Shown: positions 24,211 through 35,737, counted from the stretch's first letter. The stretch: DNA of 64,000 bases from Mytilus trossulus (GCF_036588685.1 NC_086383.1:37394171-37458170), one strand, 5' to 3'. The notes: generated from the letters alone by a model not told the origin. Program-made: numbers and translations.

Positions 24211-25191
24211 GACATGAATATCAATTATATGGTCATTTTATAAATTTCCTGTTTACAAAACTTTGAATTTTTCGAAAAACTAAGGATTTCCTTACCCCAG
24301 GAGTAGATTACCTTAGCCGTATTTGGCACAACTTTTTGGAATTTTGGATCCTCAATGCTCTTCAACTTTGTATTTATTTGGCTTTTTAACTATTTTGATG
24401 TGAGCGTCACTGATGAGTCTTATGTAGACGAAACGCGCGTCTAGCGTATGAAATTATAATCCTGGTACTTTTGATAACTATTTACACCACTGGGTCGATG
24501 CCACTGCTGGTGGACGTTTCGTCCCCGAGGGTATCACCAGCCAAGTAGTGAGCACTTCGGTGTTGACATGAATATCAATTATATGGTCATTTTATAAATT
24601 TCCTGTTTACAAAACTTTGAATTTTTCGAAAAACTAAGGATTTCCTTACCCCAGGAGTAGATTACCTTAGCCGTATTTGGCACAACTTTTTGGAATTTTG
24701 GATCCTCAATGCTCTTCAACTTTGTATTTATTTGGCCTTTTAACTATTTTGATGTGAGCGTCACTGATGAGTCTTATGTAGACGAAACGCGCGTCTAGCG
24801 TATGAAATTATAATCCTGGTACTTTTGATAACTATTTACACCACTGGGTCGATGCCACTGCTGGTGGACGTTTCGTCCCCGAGGGTATCACCAGCCCAGT
24901 AGTGAGCACTTCGGTGTTGACATGAATATCAATTATATGGTCATTTTATAAATTTCCTGTTTACAAAACTTTGAATTTTTCGAAAAACTAAGGATTTTCT
25001 TACCCCAGGAGTAGATTACCTTAGCCGTATTTGGCACAACTTTTTGGAATTTTGGATCCTCAATGCTCTTCAACTTTGTATTTATTTGGCTTTTTAACTA
25101 TTTTGATGTGAGCGTCACTGATGAGTCTTATGTAGACGAAACGCGCGTCTGGCGTATGAAATTATAATCCTGGTACTTTTGATAACTATTT
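24211..25191. repeat. Tandem satellite array, 354-bp unit, 2.8 copies
   Basis: The unit starts at GACATGAATATCAATTATAT at 24211, 24565 and 24919, exactly 354 bp apart, and the third copy is cut at 25191. Copies differ at only a few bases (for example AGCCAAG/AGCCCAG and CTAGCGT/CTGGCGT). Each unit holds AGACGAAACGCGCGTCT, an imperfect palindrome, and a CACTGGGTCGATGCCACTGC block. The array is absent at the matching place in copy A (near 19590), so it was gained by copy B or lost by A. Diverged single units occur elsewhere in the window. Confidence 0.92.
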
Positions 25192-26730
25192 AAAAAAAAA
25201 ATGACTATTTAAAAGATATGCATTATTACACTGAAGTAGTGACTAGGTTTAGAATTAAAAACGAATACATAACAAATTCATAGCCCAGTTAGCTATAAGT
25301 AACGCAACGCTTAAAGTGATGTCATATATAAAATATAAAATATGCTCCAAAGCATAAAATAATGACCTATTTGAGGTCAATATTTTTCTCGATAAAAAGA
25401 AAACTATAATTTACTTTAAAATTATATTCGTCTATTAGTTTGTTGTTGCCGATTTGGGAATTTATATTCAATGATAAGTGTAAAAGAAATCGTCGTTGGT
25501 TGCATATTGGTTAAAACATTAATAACGTGAAGTTTTGTTAATTTATTGCTACCAGACAGAAACATTAATATATACATGATATATGTGCAATGCATTTTAA
25601 TGTAGTCTTATAAAGAATAAAGCCAGATTTAACATATTCGTGTATAAGATTTTTAAAATCTTATTGGGACAAGCTGAATAGGTTGTTTGATTTTTGGTTT
25701 ATTGTTTAAAGTCTAAAGGCAAATATTCATGGATGTTCAGGACGATACACACTGTACAGGAAATAAAACTGTGACTAACATGTACTTATACTCGTCATCG
25801 TGTCATTTCTTATCCTTTTTAAAAATTATGCATACATTTTAGTCCATCAAATTATCAACTTTTAAGATATTCGTATATTCTATTAAATAACCTTGACGTG
25901 ACTCCCAAAAGGGTCGATTGGGAAGGGTAAACAATTATATCATAATTATCTGGTAAAAATATGGACTGCTATTCAAAAGACAATCTTTCTGAATATTTCA
26001 TCCAATTGATTTAAATTGTTTAAAAAAAAAAATCCGCGATAGATGTATCATCATGGTCATTACAAATACAAAATAAACATACTCCCTTTAATATGAACTA
26101 AGGTGTTACAATAAATTACGTACAATGTGACTTGTATTTGTCATACACTGTTCTTAAATGGTCACAATTCATTTTTGTCTTTCTTCATGCAGTTGCAGTA
26201 ATATTTTTATTTTGTATGAATGATCAATTTCAAAAGGTGATGTATAGGTTAATTATTGAGTTGTATTTCATATTCTAAATGAGGCGTAGTGCGTATCAAG
26301 ACATGAAAGTTTTGAACAGGAATATACCACTTTAGATAGATAAAATAGGATACTAAATATTGCAAATCTTTATAAAAAAAATATTTTGTTGACGGTATAT
26401 ATAAGTCAGATAATGCATATTCATAACCGAACTGATGGAATGCAAAGTATATCACACAGAACGATAAAACTATTCCCGTCTCAGAAGATGGCATGGTTTG
26501 TTTTTTTCAGCTTAAAACGTACTTTATTGTAAAGGATCGCACATACTTGTTGAATCAGTACTTACATTTTAAAGTCATGTATATAATGATGAAACACAAA
26601 CTTGAACTTGCTTTTAAGATAATGTTTGCATAATCAGACTTCATACTTTTTTGTATAATAAATTTGTTCTATCAAAATAGTATATTACATGCAATCATCT
26701 TTGTCGTCATGTTTTTAACGTAATACTCAC

Positions 26731-26869
26731 CAATACCCAAGCTGTTTGCATGCCACTTCTGCCTCAACATTATCAAAGTTTTTATAACAAATTGTTCCCC
26801 ATTCCCCTTTATAATTTATTTCAAGTCGTCCTTGGTTCACAGCAATACCTGCAGAGATACGCAACCCAC
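26731..26869 (-). CDS. SRCR gene, exon 4: first half of SRCR domain 2
   Basis: 139-nt exon, acceptor CTTTGCAG, donor GTGAGT, phases 1 and 2. It reads GLRISAGIAVNQGRLEINYK, then [23 protein letters not shown]. It pairs with exon 5 across a 3.4-kb intron that contains the satellite array. Confidence 0.9.
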
Positions 26870-27007
26870 CTGCAAAGAAGAATTATTCATCTACATAGGA
26901 TGATTTTTTTTGGTAATCGCTGCTTCAAATTATGATGACATACCGGTTTTTTAATTTGAAGTATTTGGTAGATTTAGTATATGTTGTTGTGTATAGCACT
27001 ACTGGAT

Positions 27008-28064
27008 AATGTGTTTTTATGAATAAAAATGCCTTGTTATTTGAAACTTGAAAACTAGATTATCTTAAAATGAAAATGTTCGAAACATTTTGTTTAGTTA
27101 TAGGCGCCGATTATCATTCATATACCTTTCAGACCAATAACATGAACATATAATGTAAGGCCTACGATGCAAAGGAAATTTAACGAAAACTTATTTTGGA
27201 ATCAAATGCATGTGCATCTTACGGAGACACTATATTACCGATAAAAAAAAGGCGCAGCTGAATGTTACTACATAGAACAAAAATGCATTTATAAATATAC
27301 ACATGTATTGCTATGTCAAAACGAATGAATAATAAAAAAACAGACTGTGTATTTAACTATAACATTTGTTCAAACATTTTTTTTTTGATACGCAGGAATG
27401 TAAGTTTTATATTTTACTAGTGATCAACATATCTCATTGTAGAAGTGTTTGAGGAAATTTGTCCGGTTAAACCCTTAACAATTCCGATCTAATTTAGTCA
27501 GACTAAAAGGAACTGTAGGAATTCGTGAAGCTTCTGTCATAGTATAGTTGAAACTCTGCGTTATATCTTGTGTAAGAGGTATAATGAATTCTGATCAGTT
27601 TTGAATCCTATAAGTCAAGAACACTAGTACAATGTAGACAGTATTTTTTTTGTATAGGTACACTCTTCTCATAAACAAACGATTGACAGAAACTGGAGTA
27701 ACGTAAACGTGTGTAGCTTTTAACGTTTTTTATGTAAACAGTCGTAGCTTTAAATATCGGTCACATAGCAAACATCTGGCCTTGCGGTCATAAAACAATC
27801 GAGTCAGTTTTTTGTACTCATTCTTCAAAATCAACCAATAAAAATCTTGGATTTCATGTTTCGAGCATGATTTTTGTTCTTCGATCACTGAGCAAAGTTT
27901 TATGATTTCAATCACAGATATCTTGAGTAGACACGAGTTGTGACCATTGCATACTATTAACCGTTACACAGTATAGTAAATGCATATTGAGGACAACTAC
28001 AATAACATTATCTAGTACACGTTGATACTATAACGTTTAGTTATACTTAAAAACAAACTCATAC
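27008..28064. other. Intron, no feature recognised
   Basis: AT-rich intron between SRCR1 and SRCR2. Parts near 27400-27720 weakly recall the intron near 18060-18360 (ACGTGTGT, GCTTTTAACG words). No coding sequence is seen. Confidence 0.4.
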
Positions 28065-28252
28065 CTTGATCTTCTGTTGAACAGCTGAGGAAACAATGGA
28101 TACCAACATCTTCATTATGACGGCAGTTAGTGGAATCGTCATTGTATGCACAATTTAGTAATTTACTTTCTGAACCAGAGCAATGCACCTCATTTAACCA
28201 AATTGCACCTTTACCATCAGTAACCAGAGATGCAGGGTGCATTTTTCCTGAG
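28065..28252 (-). CDS. SRCR gene, exon 3: second half of SRCR domain 1
   Basis: 188-nt exon with acceptor ATATGTAG and donor GTATGA. It starts C|TCA, completing a Cys codon TG|C, and reads SGKMHPASLVTDGKGAIWL, then NEVHCSGSESKLLNCAYNDD, then NCRHNEDVGIHCFLSC, ending STEDQ in phase 1. It is the most diverged of the four second halves but keeps every conserved cysteine and the WL-x-EV-x-CSGSES core. Confidence 0.9.
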
Positions 28253-28775
28253 CTACATATACATATATACAAATTTACATGAAGTATCAGGTACTTTCAC
28301 ATTTTCATATGAATATATGTATTTATTGATACAGTTTTTTTCTAAAAAGAAATGCACTACTGATGTATAGGATTAATTCATTGTCGACTCGTGAAACGAA
28401 TTGATGACATAATTACAAAACAAATAAAGAATAAAATTATTTTTTGACGTTTTTCTGTAAGGTGTTATTTTTTTAATAAATGTGCAATACATTATCCATA
28501 TAAAAGCGATTGTGTTTCGAGTTCACTTTTTCTCCTTTAGAATATTTACACAGGAGTTCTATAAGGTTCTTTATAGTGTCCTCTAATATTTCTCATTTAT
28601 TTAATGGCATTGCTGATGATTTGATAACTCTTATCCGATGGTTTGTATTTCGACAATATCGTATGTACTTTGTGTTGTATTTACATAGAATGAATACGTC
28701 ATTTATGATTTTGTATAACTTGGGTTATTCCCTTTCATCACTTTTGCAAATATAATATGTTCAACTATAACAAAA

Positions 28776-28954
28776 AAAAGAGGGACGAAAGATACCAAAG
28801 GGACAGTCAAACTCGTAAATCTAAAAAAAAATGACAACGCATTGGCTAAAAATAAAAAAGACCAACAGAAAAACAATAGTACACATGACACAACATAGAA
28901 AACTAAAGAATAAACAACACGAACCCCACCAAAAACTAGGGGTGATTTCAGGTG
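28776..28954 (-). mobile_element. 5'-truncated retroelement copy
   Basis: Minus-oriented ~180-bp copy sharing the 3' end of the 30.4-kb family (AAGAGGGACGAAAGATACC at the plus-strand left edge). It stops at GGGGTGATTTCAGGTG, so it is shorter at the 5' side than the copies at 13.5, 19.9 and 30.4 kb. It lies in the first SRCR intron. No target duplication was identified. Confidence 0.7.
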
Positions 28955-29029
28955 ACTTTAGACTAGATGAATGTTTATGACGCCGAATTACTATTTAAAA
29001 TCTTTTAAAAAAAAATGCATCTATAACAT

Positions 29030-29450
29030 TAAACTTGAAGACATCATTTTTTGTGTCGCTTCTTTTCCTCCCACGATGAATTATCATCATAGTCCAGTCG
29101 ATTTGTGCATATTTTTGACAAAATTGCTCAGATTGTGGTAAAAGCATGAAATTTGGCATAGTGTTAGTGTATGTCATGGACAACATTTTAAGCTATGGAC
29201 CCACTCTGAAAGTTGAAATTTGCGGAAGAGCAGTCATTTTAAAATGGCGGCCGTTTTATCTCTATAGATAAATAAAAAAAATCATGAAAATAATATTAGA
29301 GAAGATATTGACATGAAACCTAGGTAATAGAATAACAGTTCTGATTCAAATTGTATTGTTAAACAAAGTTTTTAGAAAATTTACCCATATTGAATGGCGG
29401 CCATCTTAAAAATCTTTTTTAAGCCAAAATAGGTAGTCATTATTTGATAA
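29030..29450 (-). repeat. Interspersed repeat, inverted partner of 33.4-33.8 kb
   Basis: Contains, on the minus strand, GGGTCCATAGCTTAAAATGTT, CATGCTTTTACCACA and TCTGAGCAATT, followed at its far side by ATGGCGGCC-type words. The same order occurs on the plus strand at 33640-33800. It could be two copies of one element or the two arms of a ~4.8-kb inverted structure. No protein is encoded. Confidence 0.6.
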
Positions 29451-30385
29451 AAATTTAAAAAAAAACAATGTCGAAGATATACAAATGTATTTGTTTGAGC
29501 TATATAAACAGGACGAAAAGCGAGCCTATACCCCTCCCGAGTTATTCTTCTGTTTCGTCACGGGTACAAATTACTTTATATTTTCCGACAATGTACATTT
29601 TTTTGTTATTATCCAAAAGTTCACACCCAACACTTGAAACTATAGTTGTTGAAATCTGAATCATTAACTCTAATGTTCAAAAGTAATCGACATAGTTAAA
29701 ACGCGACCACGAAGAAGATCATAAAATGAACTATTACTCTAAAAACAATCTTCCTGCCACCGATTTTTGTATACCTGTATTTTATAATAGTTGGCTGATT
29801 ACAGGATAATTCGTTTTGTTGATATTTTTCATTTGAAACAACTTTCAAACACCTTGATTGCAGACATAATGAATTTCATATCATACAAGTAAATGTTATA
29901 GGAACATCAACTGCTCAAATGTTCTCAATTGACGGTAACAATATCTAACAAAAATGAAATGTACATGTTTTGTCAAACCACACTCTGTCTATCATATTCT
30001 ATCACATTGTCATCCACATTTACATAGAGTAGAGCAACAATACTGCCTTTACACATTTGCATTTCCTTAGTAACTGTGTTCACTTTAACTTAAGCGCTTG
30101 CTGCAGGACGTTATTATATGGTATATATTCATCATTTGTTGTTCATCACTCTGAGGACTTCATATGTTTTGATTTTTTGGTAGCCATTTTGAATGATGGC
30201 CATTTTGAAAACATGTATTTCCAATATAACATTATTCGCTAAACTTATTAATTCACTGTTTACATTAACACTTTTTTTACTAATTTGTATTGGATATTTA
30301 TAAAATGGTCAGATAAAGCATGCACATGTTTACAAAATAAAGATATCAGTATAAGAATGTCTGACTGTTACTTACACGTTTATCT
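29451..30385. other. Intron, no feature recognised
   Basis: AT-rich, with another GCCATTTTGAATGATGGCCA word near 30180 that resembles the flanking repeats. No coding sequence. Confidence 0.4.
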
Positions 30386-30918
30386 ACGGGGTATATATCT
30401 CCCAATTGATACGATATTCCCTTGCTTGCATTTCCTATCATGATTTTCTTGATAGAGGGTTACTGCTCACAAGGAAGCTATTAAACCAAGAGTTCCAAAT
30501 GGTGAAGTTGAAATCATCCCTTCGTAAATTTTACGGACGCCATCACGAGTTGGTTGACCGTTATGGAATAACCGTTTCACAAATGATATCAGATATGTTC
30601 CTTACGTCGTAACTACAATCTCCTTCCCTTTCATGAATTTGACCTACCGAATAAGACTATTTACCGGATTTGTAATCACATAAGCAACACGACGGGTGCC
30701 GCATGTTGAGCAGGATCTGCTTACCCTTCCGGAGCACCTGAGATCACCCCTAGTTTTTGGTGGGGTTCGTGTTGTTTATTCTTTAGTTTTTTATGTTGTG
30801 TCATGTGTACTATTGTTTTTCTGTTTGTCTTTTTCATTTTTAACCATGGCGTTGTCGGTTTGTTTTATATTTACGAGTTTGACTGTCCCTTTGGTGTCTT
30901 TCGTCTCTCTTTTATCTA
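30386..30918 (+). mobile_element. Longest local copy of a 5'-truncated retroelement, with C-terminal coding fragment
   Basis: From 30386 to a TAA at 30610 the plus strand is open: YGVYISQLIRYSLACISYHD, then LKSSLRKFYGRHHELVDRYG and SQMISDMF. I recognise this as the C-terminal end of a reverse-transcriptase ORF family abundant in bivalves, the one with a GIPMGTNCAP-type motif. That is from memory. After the stop comes a ~300-bp tail (CAACACGACGGGTGCCGC, GGATCTGCTTACCC, ending TTTCGTCTCTCTTTT). The tail is the part repeated at 13.5, 19.9 and 28.8 kb. All four copies share the 3' end and differ at the 5' end, as target-primed insertion predicts. Confidence 0.7.
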
Positions 30919-31039
30919 AGTAACTTTTTAAAACAGACATTACGTATATATGATATAATTTATGACCGAACGTTGTTGTTGGAAAAGATAAAAATTGAAG
31001 ATTTCTAAAACACTGGAGCTAGATATCAGAAGAACATAA

Positions 31040-32000
31040 TGGGCGTTTAGACTCGACGGAGTGTGTGAAACTGCAACATGTGAAGTTTTGCATGCAATGC
31101 CAAGCAGATACAAACAGAACAGACATAGACATTTGAGCTGGCAATCACTCTTTTTGACGCAGGTATACGACGATGTTGGGTCTTGAATTGGTTTTCCTTT
31201 CGCTCAATTTGAACAGTTGAATGAGGGTAATGTAACTGCAGAAGCACTCCAAAGGACACAAGTCCTGTCAAACGAATTTCAGACCTCAAAATATTTCATC
31301 CGTAAAAGGAAAAACATACTTCTGATGTTGAAGATAAATTGCCAGTTGAACGAAAACAAGAAGTAACTAGACACTGTAAAGTGATACTGAATCAACACAA
31401 ACAATGCCTGCAACGAATTTTTTCTATGGTGATGTATCTGAAGATCTACATGATACATCGAAATTTAAAAATCGACCAAAATGGGACATGACTGTCACTG
31501 TGCACCTGTACTCCAAAACATATTTCCTTAGCTAAAGTAAGAGCTGGAGATGTCAAATCACTAGTATCCTGCTTGATGATTGACAAAACTTGACAACATA
31601 GCAAAAAAAACTACAGAAAGAAAGCCAAGAATCTTTTTTCCTTGGAGTTGTGCTTTCAAAAAAAAAAAATAGGATGACGGCACACGGTCTGGCAGAGGTA
31701 TTGTACCAATCTTCAAGCTTGCAGATCACGCTAAATTGTACAATAAATGCCTGGAACAACTTGTAGTTATCATGGAATTAAGAACTAATACAACGTATCT
31801 AACAAAATAGAAATGTAGCTAACAAAGGATATCTGCAAGCATATACGCAAGACAAATCAGTTCTCTTGATTTTCAACACAGGTATTCTTGAAAATTTGAA
31901 ACAGAACTCATAATTAAAGGGTACCACCATAGCCATAGCAGGCAAAATATATATGCTTGATACTAAGAAAAGCTTAACAGGGACACTCAATAACAGCTGT
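31040..32000 (+). pseudogene. Possible decayed coding relic
   Basis: A short plus-strand frame at about 31670-31808 reads GRGIVPIFKLADHAKLYNKC, then LEQLVVIMELRTNTTYLTK and a stop. Composition is less AT-rich than the surroundings and the conceptual peptide looks protein-like. Frames on both sides are broken by stops. It recalls an element-borne protein seen in marine invertebrate genomes, but I cannot name it. It lies in the first SRCR intron. Confidence 0.25.
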
Positions 32001-33379
32001 TAACAGGAAGCATTTCACCAGACATAAGTTTCCGTATTATGAATGATACAGGATGGCCAAACATCGAGACAAAATCAAGTAATATCGATCTGTGGAATAC
32101 AACATTCACCATTTCTCTGTAATAGTTCAATTGTGCAATTGGTCGTCGAAAGGATACAACTGTAACTTATCAGTCCTCCGATAGAGAGTAAGATGTCTCA
32201 AAGATTGCGGAACGGATTCATTTTGATAGCCTGCAATGAATGTCCCTGTAAACCTTTTTAAAGTAGTAAGCCTAACTTCTCAAACTATTCTAGTTACTTT
32301 GACTGTGAAGAGGCCGCCTGTTTCAGAATTTCCCCAACATATTCATTGAGAATCCAGAGAAAGACGCGACATTTCATGTGTGCTTGTATATCATCTATGG
32401 TAGCTAGTATTCAATTTTTCATAAATGTTGTATTAATCATTCCTTTCATGACAACTCATATTTACTAAGAACGTTTACTGTACCATTTTTCCATATCATC
32501 AATTTCAAATATTTAAACAATATCTGTTCCAGACTGTGAGCCGTCACTGTTTTCTATTATTTTTGGCAAGCCCCATTTCAATGGATAACAGATTTTTACT
32601 TTCTTTCTGTGTCTCGAATTCTATCTAATTGCCTTGTCGTGCAGTTTTAACGATCATTTAGCATGATATCGGCTACTGAAACATTCATATTCAGCACTGA
32701 GTGTGGCTAAAAGAACAATGGTTAGTAGTTAAAGTGACAGTCACATACTCTATTGTCGATCACAATTGTTGATGCTTCATGATGATAGTCAGATACCTCA
32801 TCACAAAAATCTCTTCAATCATTGTTCTTGTTGATTCATCACAACTGTGGCTGGTTATTCTACTGGTATTTTCAATCCGTGACTTATTTTGTTTTTCCTG
32901 ACTAAATATATTAAAATTTGCTTTGACAGGATTAGTACCTTTCGCATTGTGATTCTCCCATTACATGGCCTTTATCAACGTGGAACAGTTGTATGCTTGC
33001 AAAAAATGACTGATTACCAGCTCAAATGTCTATATCTGCTCTTTTTGTATTTGCTTGGCATTGTAAATCATCACATGTCCTCTCTTCCCGTTACGGAATT
33101 CTTTCAAGTCTATTTATTGATTAGATTTACTCAGCTCCATTGATTTTGATACCTACGTATTTTTCCTTTTCACCATACAGTGCTCATATTGTATATAAAC
33201 GTTTTTTATGGTAAAAAAAGTACCTAAGCCATGCTAAACTGCAATCGAAAGAATTTACGTATTTCTTGAAATACACGTATTTGTTAACATATGCATACCT
33301 TATTGGAACACTTGGTGAATGTATCTTATATGAAAAGCAACAGTCATAAATAAATGACCAGTTGTAAATGCATTAAAAA
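32001..33379. other. Intron, no feature recognised
   Basis: Moderately AT-rich with no open frame resembling a known family. It may be further decayed element sequence continuing from 31-32 kb. Confidence 0.35.
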
Positions 33380-33800
33380 CTAAGTATTAATTTTTAAAAA
33401 ATTTAGGATAGCGAATAATAATATATTGGAAATCTACCTTTCCAAAATGGCCCCCATTCAAGTAGTCCACCATTCAAGATGGCCACCATTCAAAATGGCC
33501 ACTTATTACTTAAATAGTCCTCAGTTTTATATTCTTTGTGATAAAAAATACGAAAGTCTATCAAAATTAGTTAAGTTACATATTTTTTATATTTTTTCTA
33601 ATAATTTTTATTAACTTTTTGGACATGATTTCAAAATGGCCGCCCAGAGCCGCCATTTTGATTTTCTGAATTGGGTCCATAGCTATAAATGTTAGTAATG
33701 ACCTCAACTAACACTCTGCAAAGTTTGATGCTTTTACCACATTCTGAGCAATTGTTTCACATTTCGACTGAACTATCATGCCTCTTTGTCCTATAGGTAC
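33380..33800 (+). repeat. Interspersed repeat rich in ATGGC(C/G)GCC words
   Basis: Contains five to six copies of CAAAATGGCC or CAAGATGGCC-type words, then GGGTCCATAGCTATAAATGTT, GATGCTTTTACCACATTCTG. It is the inverted counterpart of 29030-29450. Confidence 0.6.
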
Positions 33801-35063
33801 CATGATTAGTCGCATTTGTCATCCATTCTTATGACTATTAGTTTGGATAATTTGGTAGAAAAACGAAAATTAAGGCTTTTGAAAATTACTTCCTTCATCA
33901 ATTCGCTTTGCATGTCACACATGACTTCCGGTTTTATCGTGTTGAGAACCAATCGTATGATAGATAACAAAAATGAAAATATAAACAAGCCAATCAGAGC
34001 ATTGTCTATATCGTGGTTTGTATATCGTAACTTTTACACATAGTTTTTATATCTTCTCGGACGTGGAAAAAAAGGACAACTATTTTTGCGATTATCTACA
34101 TTTATACTACTATAATATATAGAGACTGTCTATATAATATAGCACTGAGTTTCCGCCATCAAACCGACTTTTAAGTCAGACATGACCACCGGGGAATATA
34201 ACAGAAACCAACATAATGGTTTTTGAATAAAAAAGAGAGGGCTTAGAAATATTGATCTGTCTTCGTGTACCTATATGACTTTTGATTTCATTTCTTAAAT
34301 TCTCCAGACATAATTTCTGTTACAAAAAGTAGGCTTAAATAGTAAACATGCTTTCAACCAAGCTTGAAATGTCCGCAATTTTGCTTTTAAATGTAAGTCA
34401 AACAGGACTTCCGCTTTTAAACTAGCACACACATTAAGAGTACTCGTGGACATAACAATATGTTTGCGTTGATAGAAACTATCCAAAAAAATAAATCAGT
34501 GATCGTCTAGGAGAAACAATTCATAGTTAATAACACACATACTTTATTTATAATATACGTATGTACATGTATGTATGTATGTTCTCTATCTTCCTCCTTT
34601 AGTAGGAACACCACCATGGGTTATGTTGTAAAAGGAAAGACATTAAACACACTGTATTGGTACATATTTAATGTGAGTTACGTATCCAGTTTCCTAGCTT
34701 GGCCGTGAAGGGTCTTACTACCAGAAAGTTTCTACGTATGTTCATAGTATACAGAAACGCGAAAATAATGGAATTGAACAGACAAAATAACTTTGGACTT
34801 TGGAAACAAGGGAGAGGACTAAAAATGTTTCCATGAACTTATGCATTTTGATACCTTTTTTATATTATCCAGGTATGAAATCTTTGACTGAAATTCTTCA
34901 GACACAAAATCTCACAAGCTCTAATGCCCGCAATTTCGCGGGTGTGATCTAGTTCCAAAGTTTAACGTAAAACCAGAACTATGTACACATTGTGCTTGAA
35001 AAAAATGACTAGTATCAATTTGTAAAAATGTAATACTAATATATTGAAAAATGTCACTCATAC
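33801..35063. other. Intron with a GC-clamped hairpin near 34.93 kb
   Basis: Mostly AT-rich with no gene. CCCGCAATTTCGCGGG at about 34927-34942 is a short palindrome followed by TGTGATCTAGT. I associate that combination with the end of a mollusc repeat family. ATGT repeats occur near 34560-34580. Confidence 0.4.
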
Positions 35064-35202
35064 CAGTATCCAAGCTGTTTACAAGCTACTCCTGCATCAA
35101 CATTATCAAAGTGATTGTCACAAACTGTTCCCCATTCACCTTTGTGATATATTTCTAGTCGTCCGCGGTTTTCAGTTAAACCCGATGTAATGCGCAAACC
35201 AC
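35064..35202 (-). CDS. SRCR gene, exon 2: first half of SRCR domain 1
   Basis: 139-nt exon from a TTTTTTTAAG acceptor to a GTATGA donor. GT at the start completes Gly with the G ending exon 1. It reads [20 protein letters not shown], then [20 protein letters not shown] and KQLGY. It is the first domain after the signal peptide and pairs with exon 3 across a ~6.8-kb intron that contains three repeat insertions. Confidence 0.9.
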
Positions 35203-35658
35203 CTTAAAAAAATTGACGAGTGCTCGATAAATGAAAAAAATAAATAAAAATAAACCGCACAAAACATTTCAAAATACTGAAAAAAGACATTCTTGCTCTT
35301 ATTTAAAAAAATCAGGAAGATTGGTTCGGAAAAAAACCCAACTCATTCTCTGGTGCACTCTATTTAACAGTATGCCTAAAATTCCAAGAAGTCAGATAGA
35401 TTAGTTAGGACATATCTTCGATTATGCACTTAATAAGATACACAATGGGTCCAATAATCAAAATATGCATAGGTAGATAACACACAACCAACATTTAAAT
35501 CACAAATAAGCTAACTGGGATTGTTTGATATTGCAAGTCAGTATAATTATAAAAAAAAATACTTCTACGTATTGATATATGTTTTTCGATGAAAAGGTCA
35601 CATCAAAATGAATGTGTATATGAGTGCTAGAAATGCAGAAATGTATTGCGTAACAAAC

Positions 35659-35719
35659 CCGATAGCTGACAGTTGACCACACATGCCAATTTCATCGCAG
35701 TCAGAAGTAGAATCCACAT
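35659..35719 (-). CDS. SRCR gene, exon 1: signal peptide
   Basis: ATG at 35719 opens 20 codons plus one base before a GTTTGT donor after 35659. The peptide MWILLLTAMKLACVVNCQLS has a short hydrophobic core and a plausible cleavage site around CQLS or VNC. The final G joins GT of exon 2 to give Gly in frame. A CTACAG acceptor at 35737 precedes the ATG by 17 nt, so a noncoding 5' exon probably lies upstream. The reading frame has no stop between that acceptor and the ATG, so a longer N-terminus cannot be excluded. Confidence 0.75.
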
Positions 35720-35737
35720 CAGTTGTTTTAATCCGCC

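Larger units (their letters stand above)
21416..27007. repeat. Tandem segmental duplicate, copy B (SRCR2 cassette)
   Basis: Direct tandem partner of 17157-21409. The junction lies within about 21405-21420, where the copy A right end (TATAGCACTACT) passes straight into the copy B left end (GACTGATATGCATAG). Copy B is about 1.3 kb longer because of the satellite array at 24211-25191 and three shorter extra blocks. The duplication adds one 327-nt, frame-preserving SRCR cassette to the gene. Confidence 0.9.
3016..35719 (-). other. Multi-SRCR secreted protein gene, overall span
   Basis: Nine coding exons (35719-35659, 35202-35064, 28252-28065, 26869-26731, 23284-23097, 21272-21134, 18663-18476, 15633-15495, 3203-3016) join in frame. 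They give a 20-residue signal peptide plus four 109-residue SRCR units, about 456 residues, with no stop. SRCR domains bind ligands or microbes outside the cell, and bivalves carry large expanded SRCR families. A role as a secreted or soluble receptor is inferred. No transmembrane segment or other domain is visible. The C-terminus is unresolved and may lie beyond the left edge or at the speculative exon near 2.55 kb. Confidence 0.8.

Noticed and set aside
35500-35682. 60-codon minus-strand frame overlapping the SRCR signal-peptide exon
   Set aside because: It is in a different frame from the signal peptide, and the exon 1 donor at 35658 explains the locus better.
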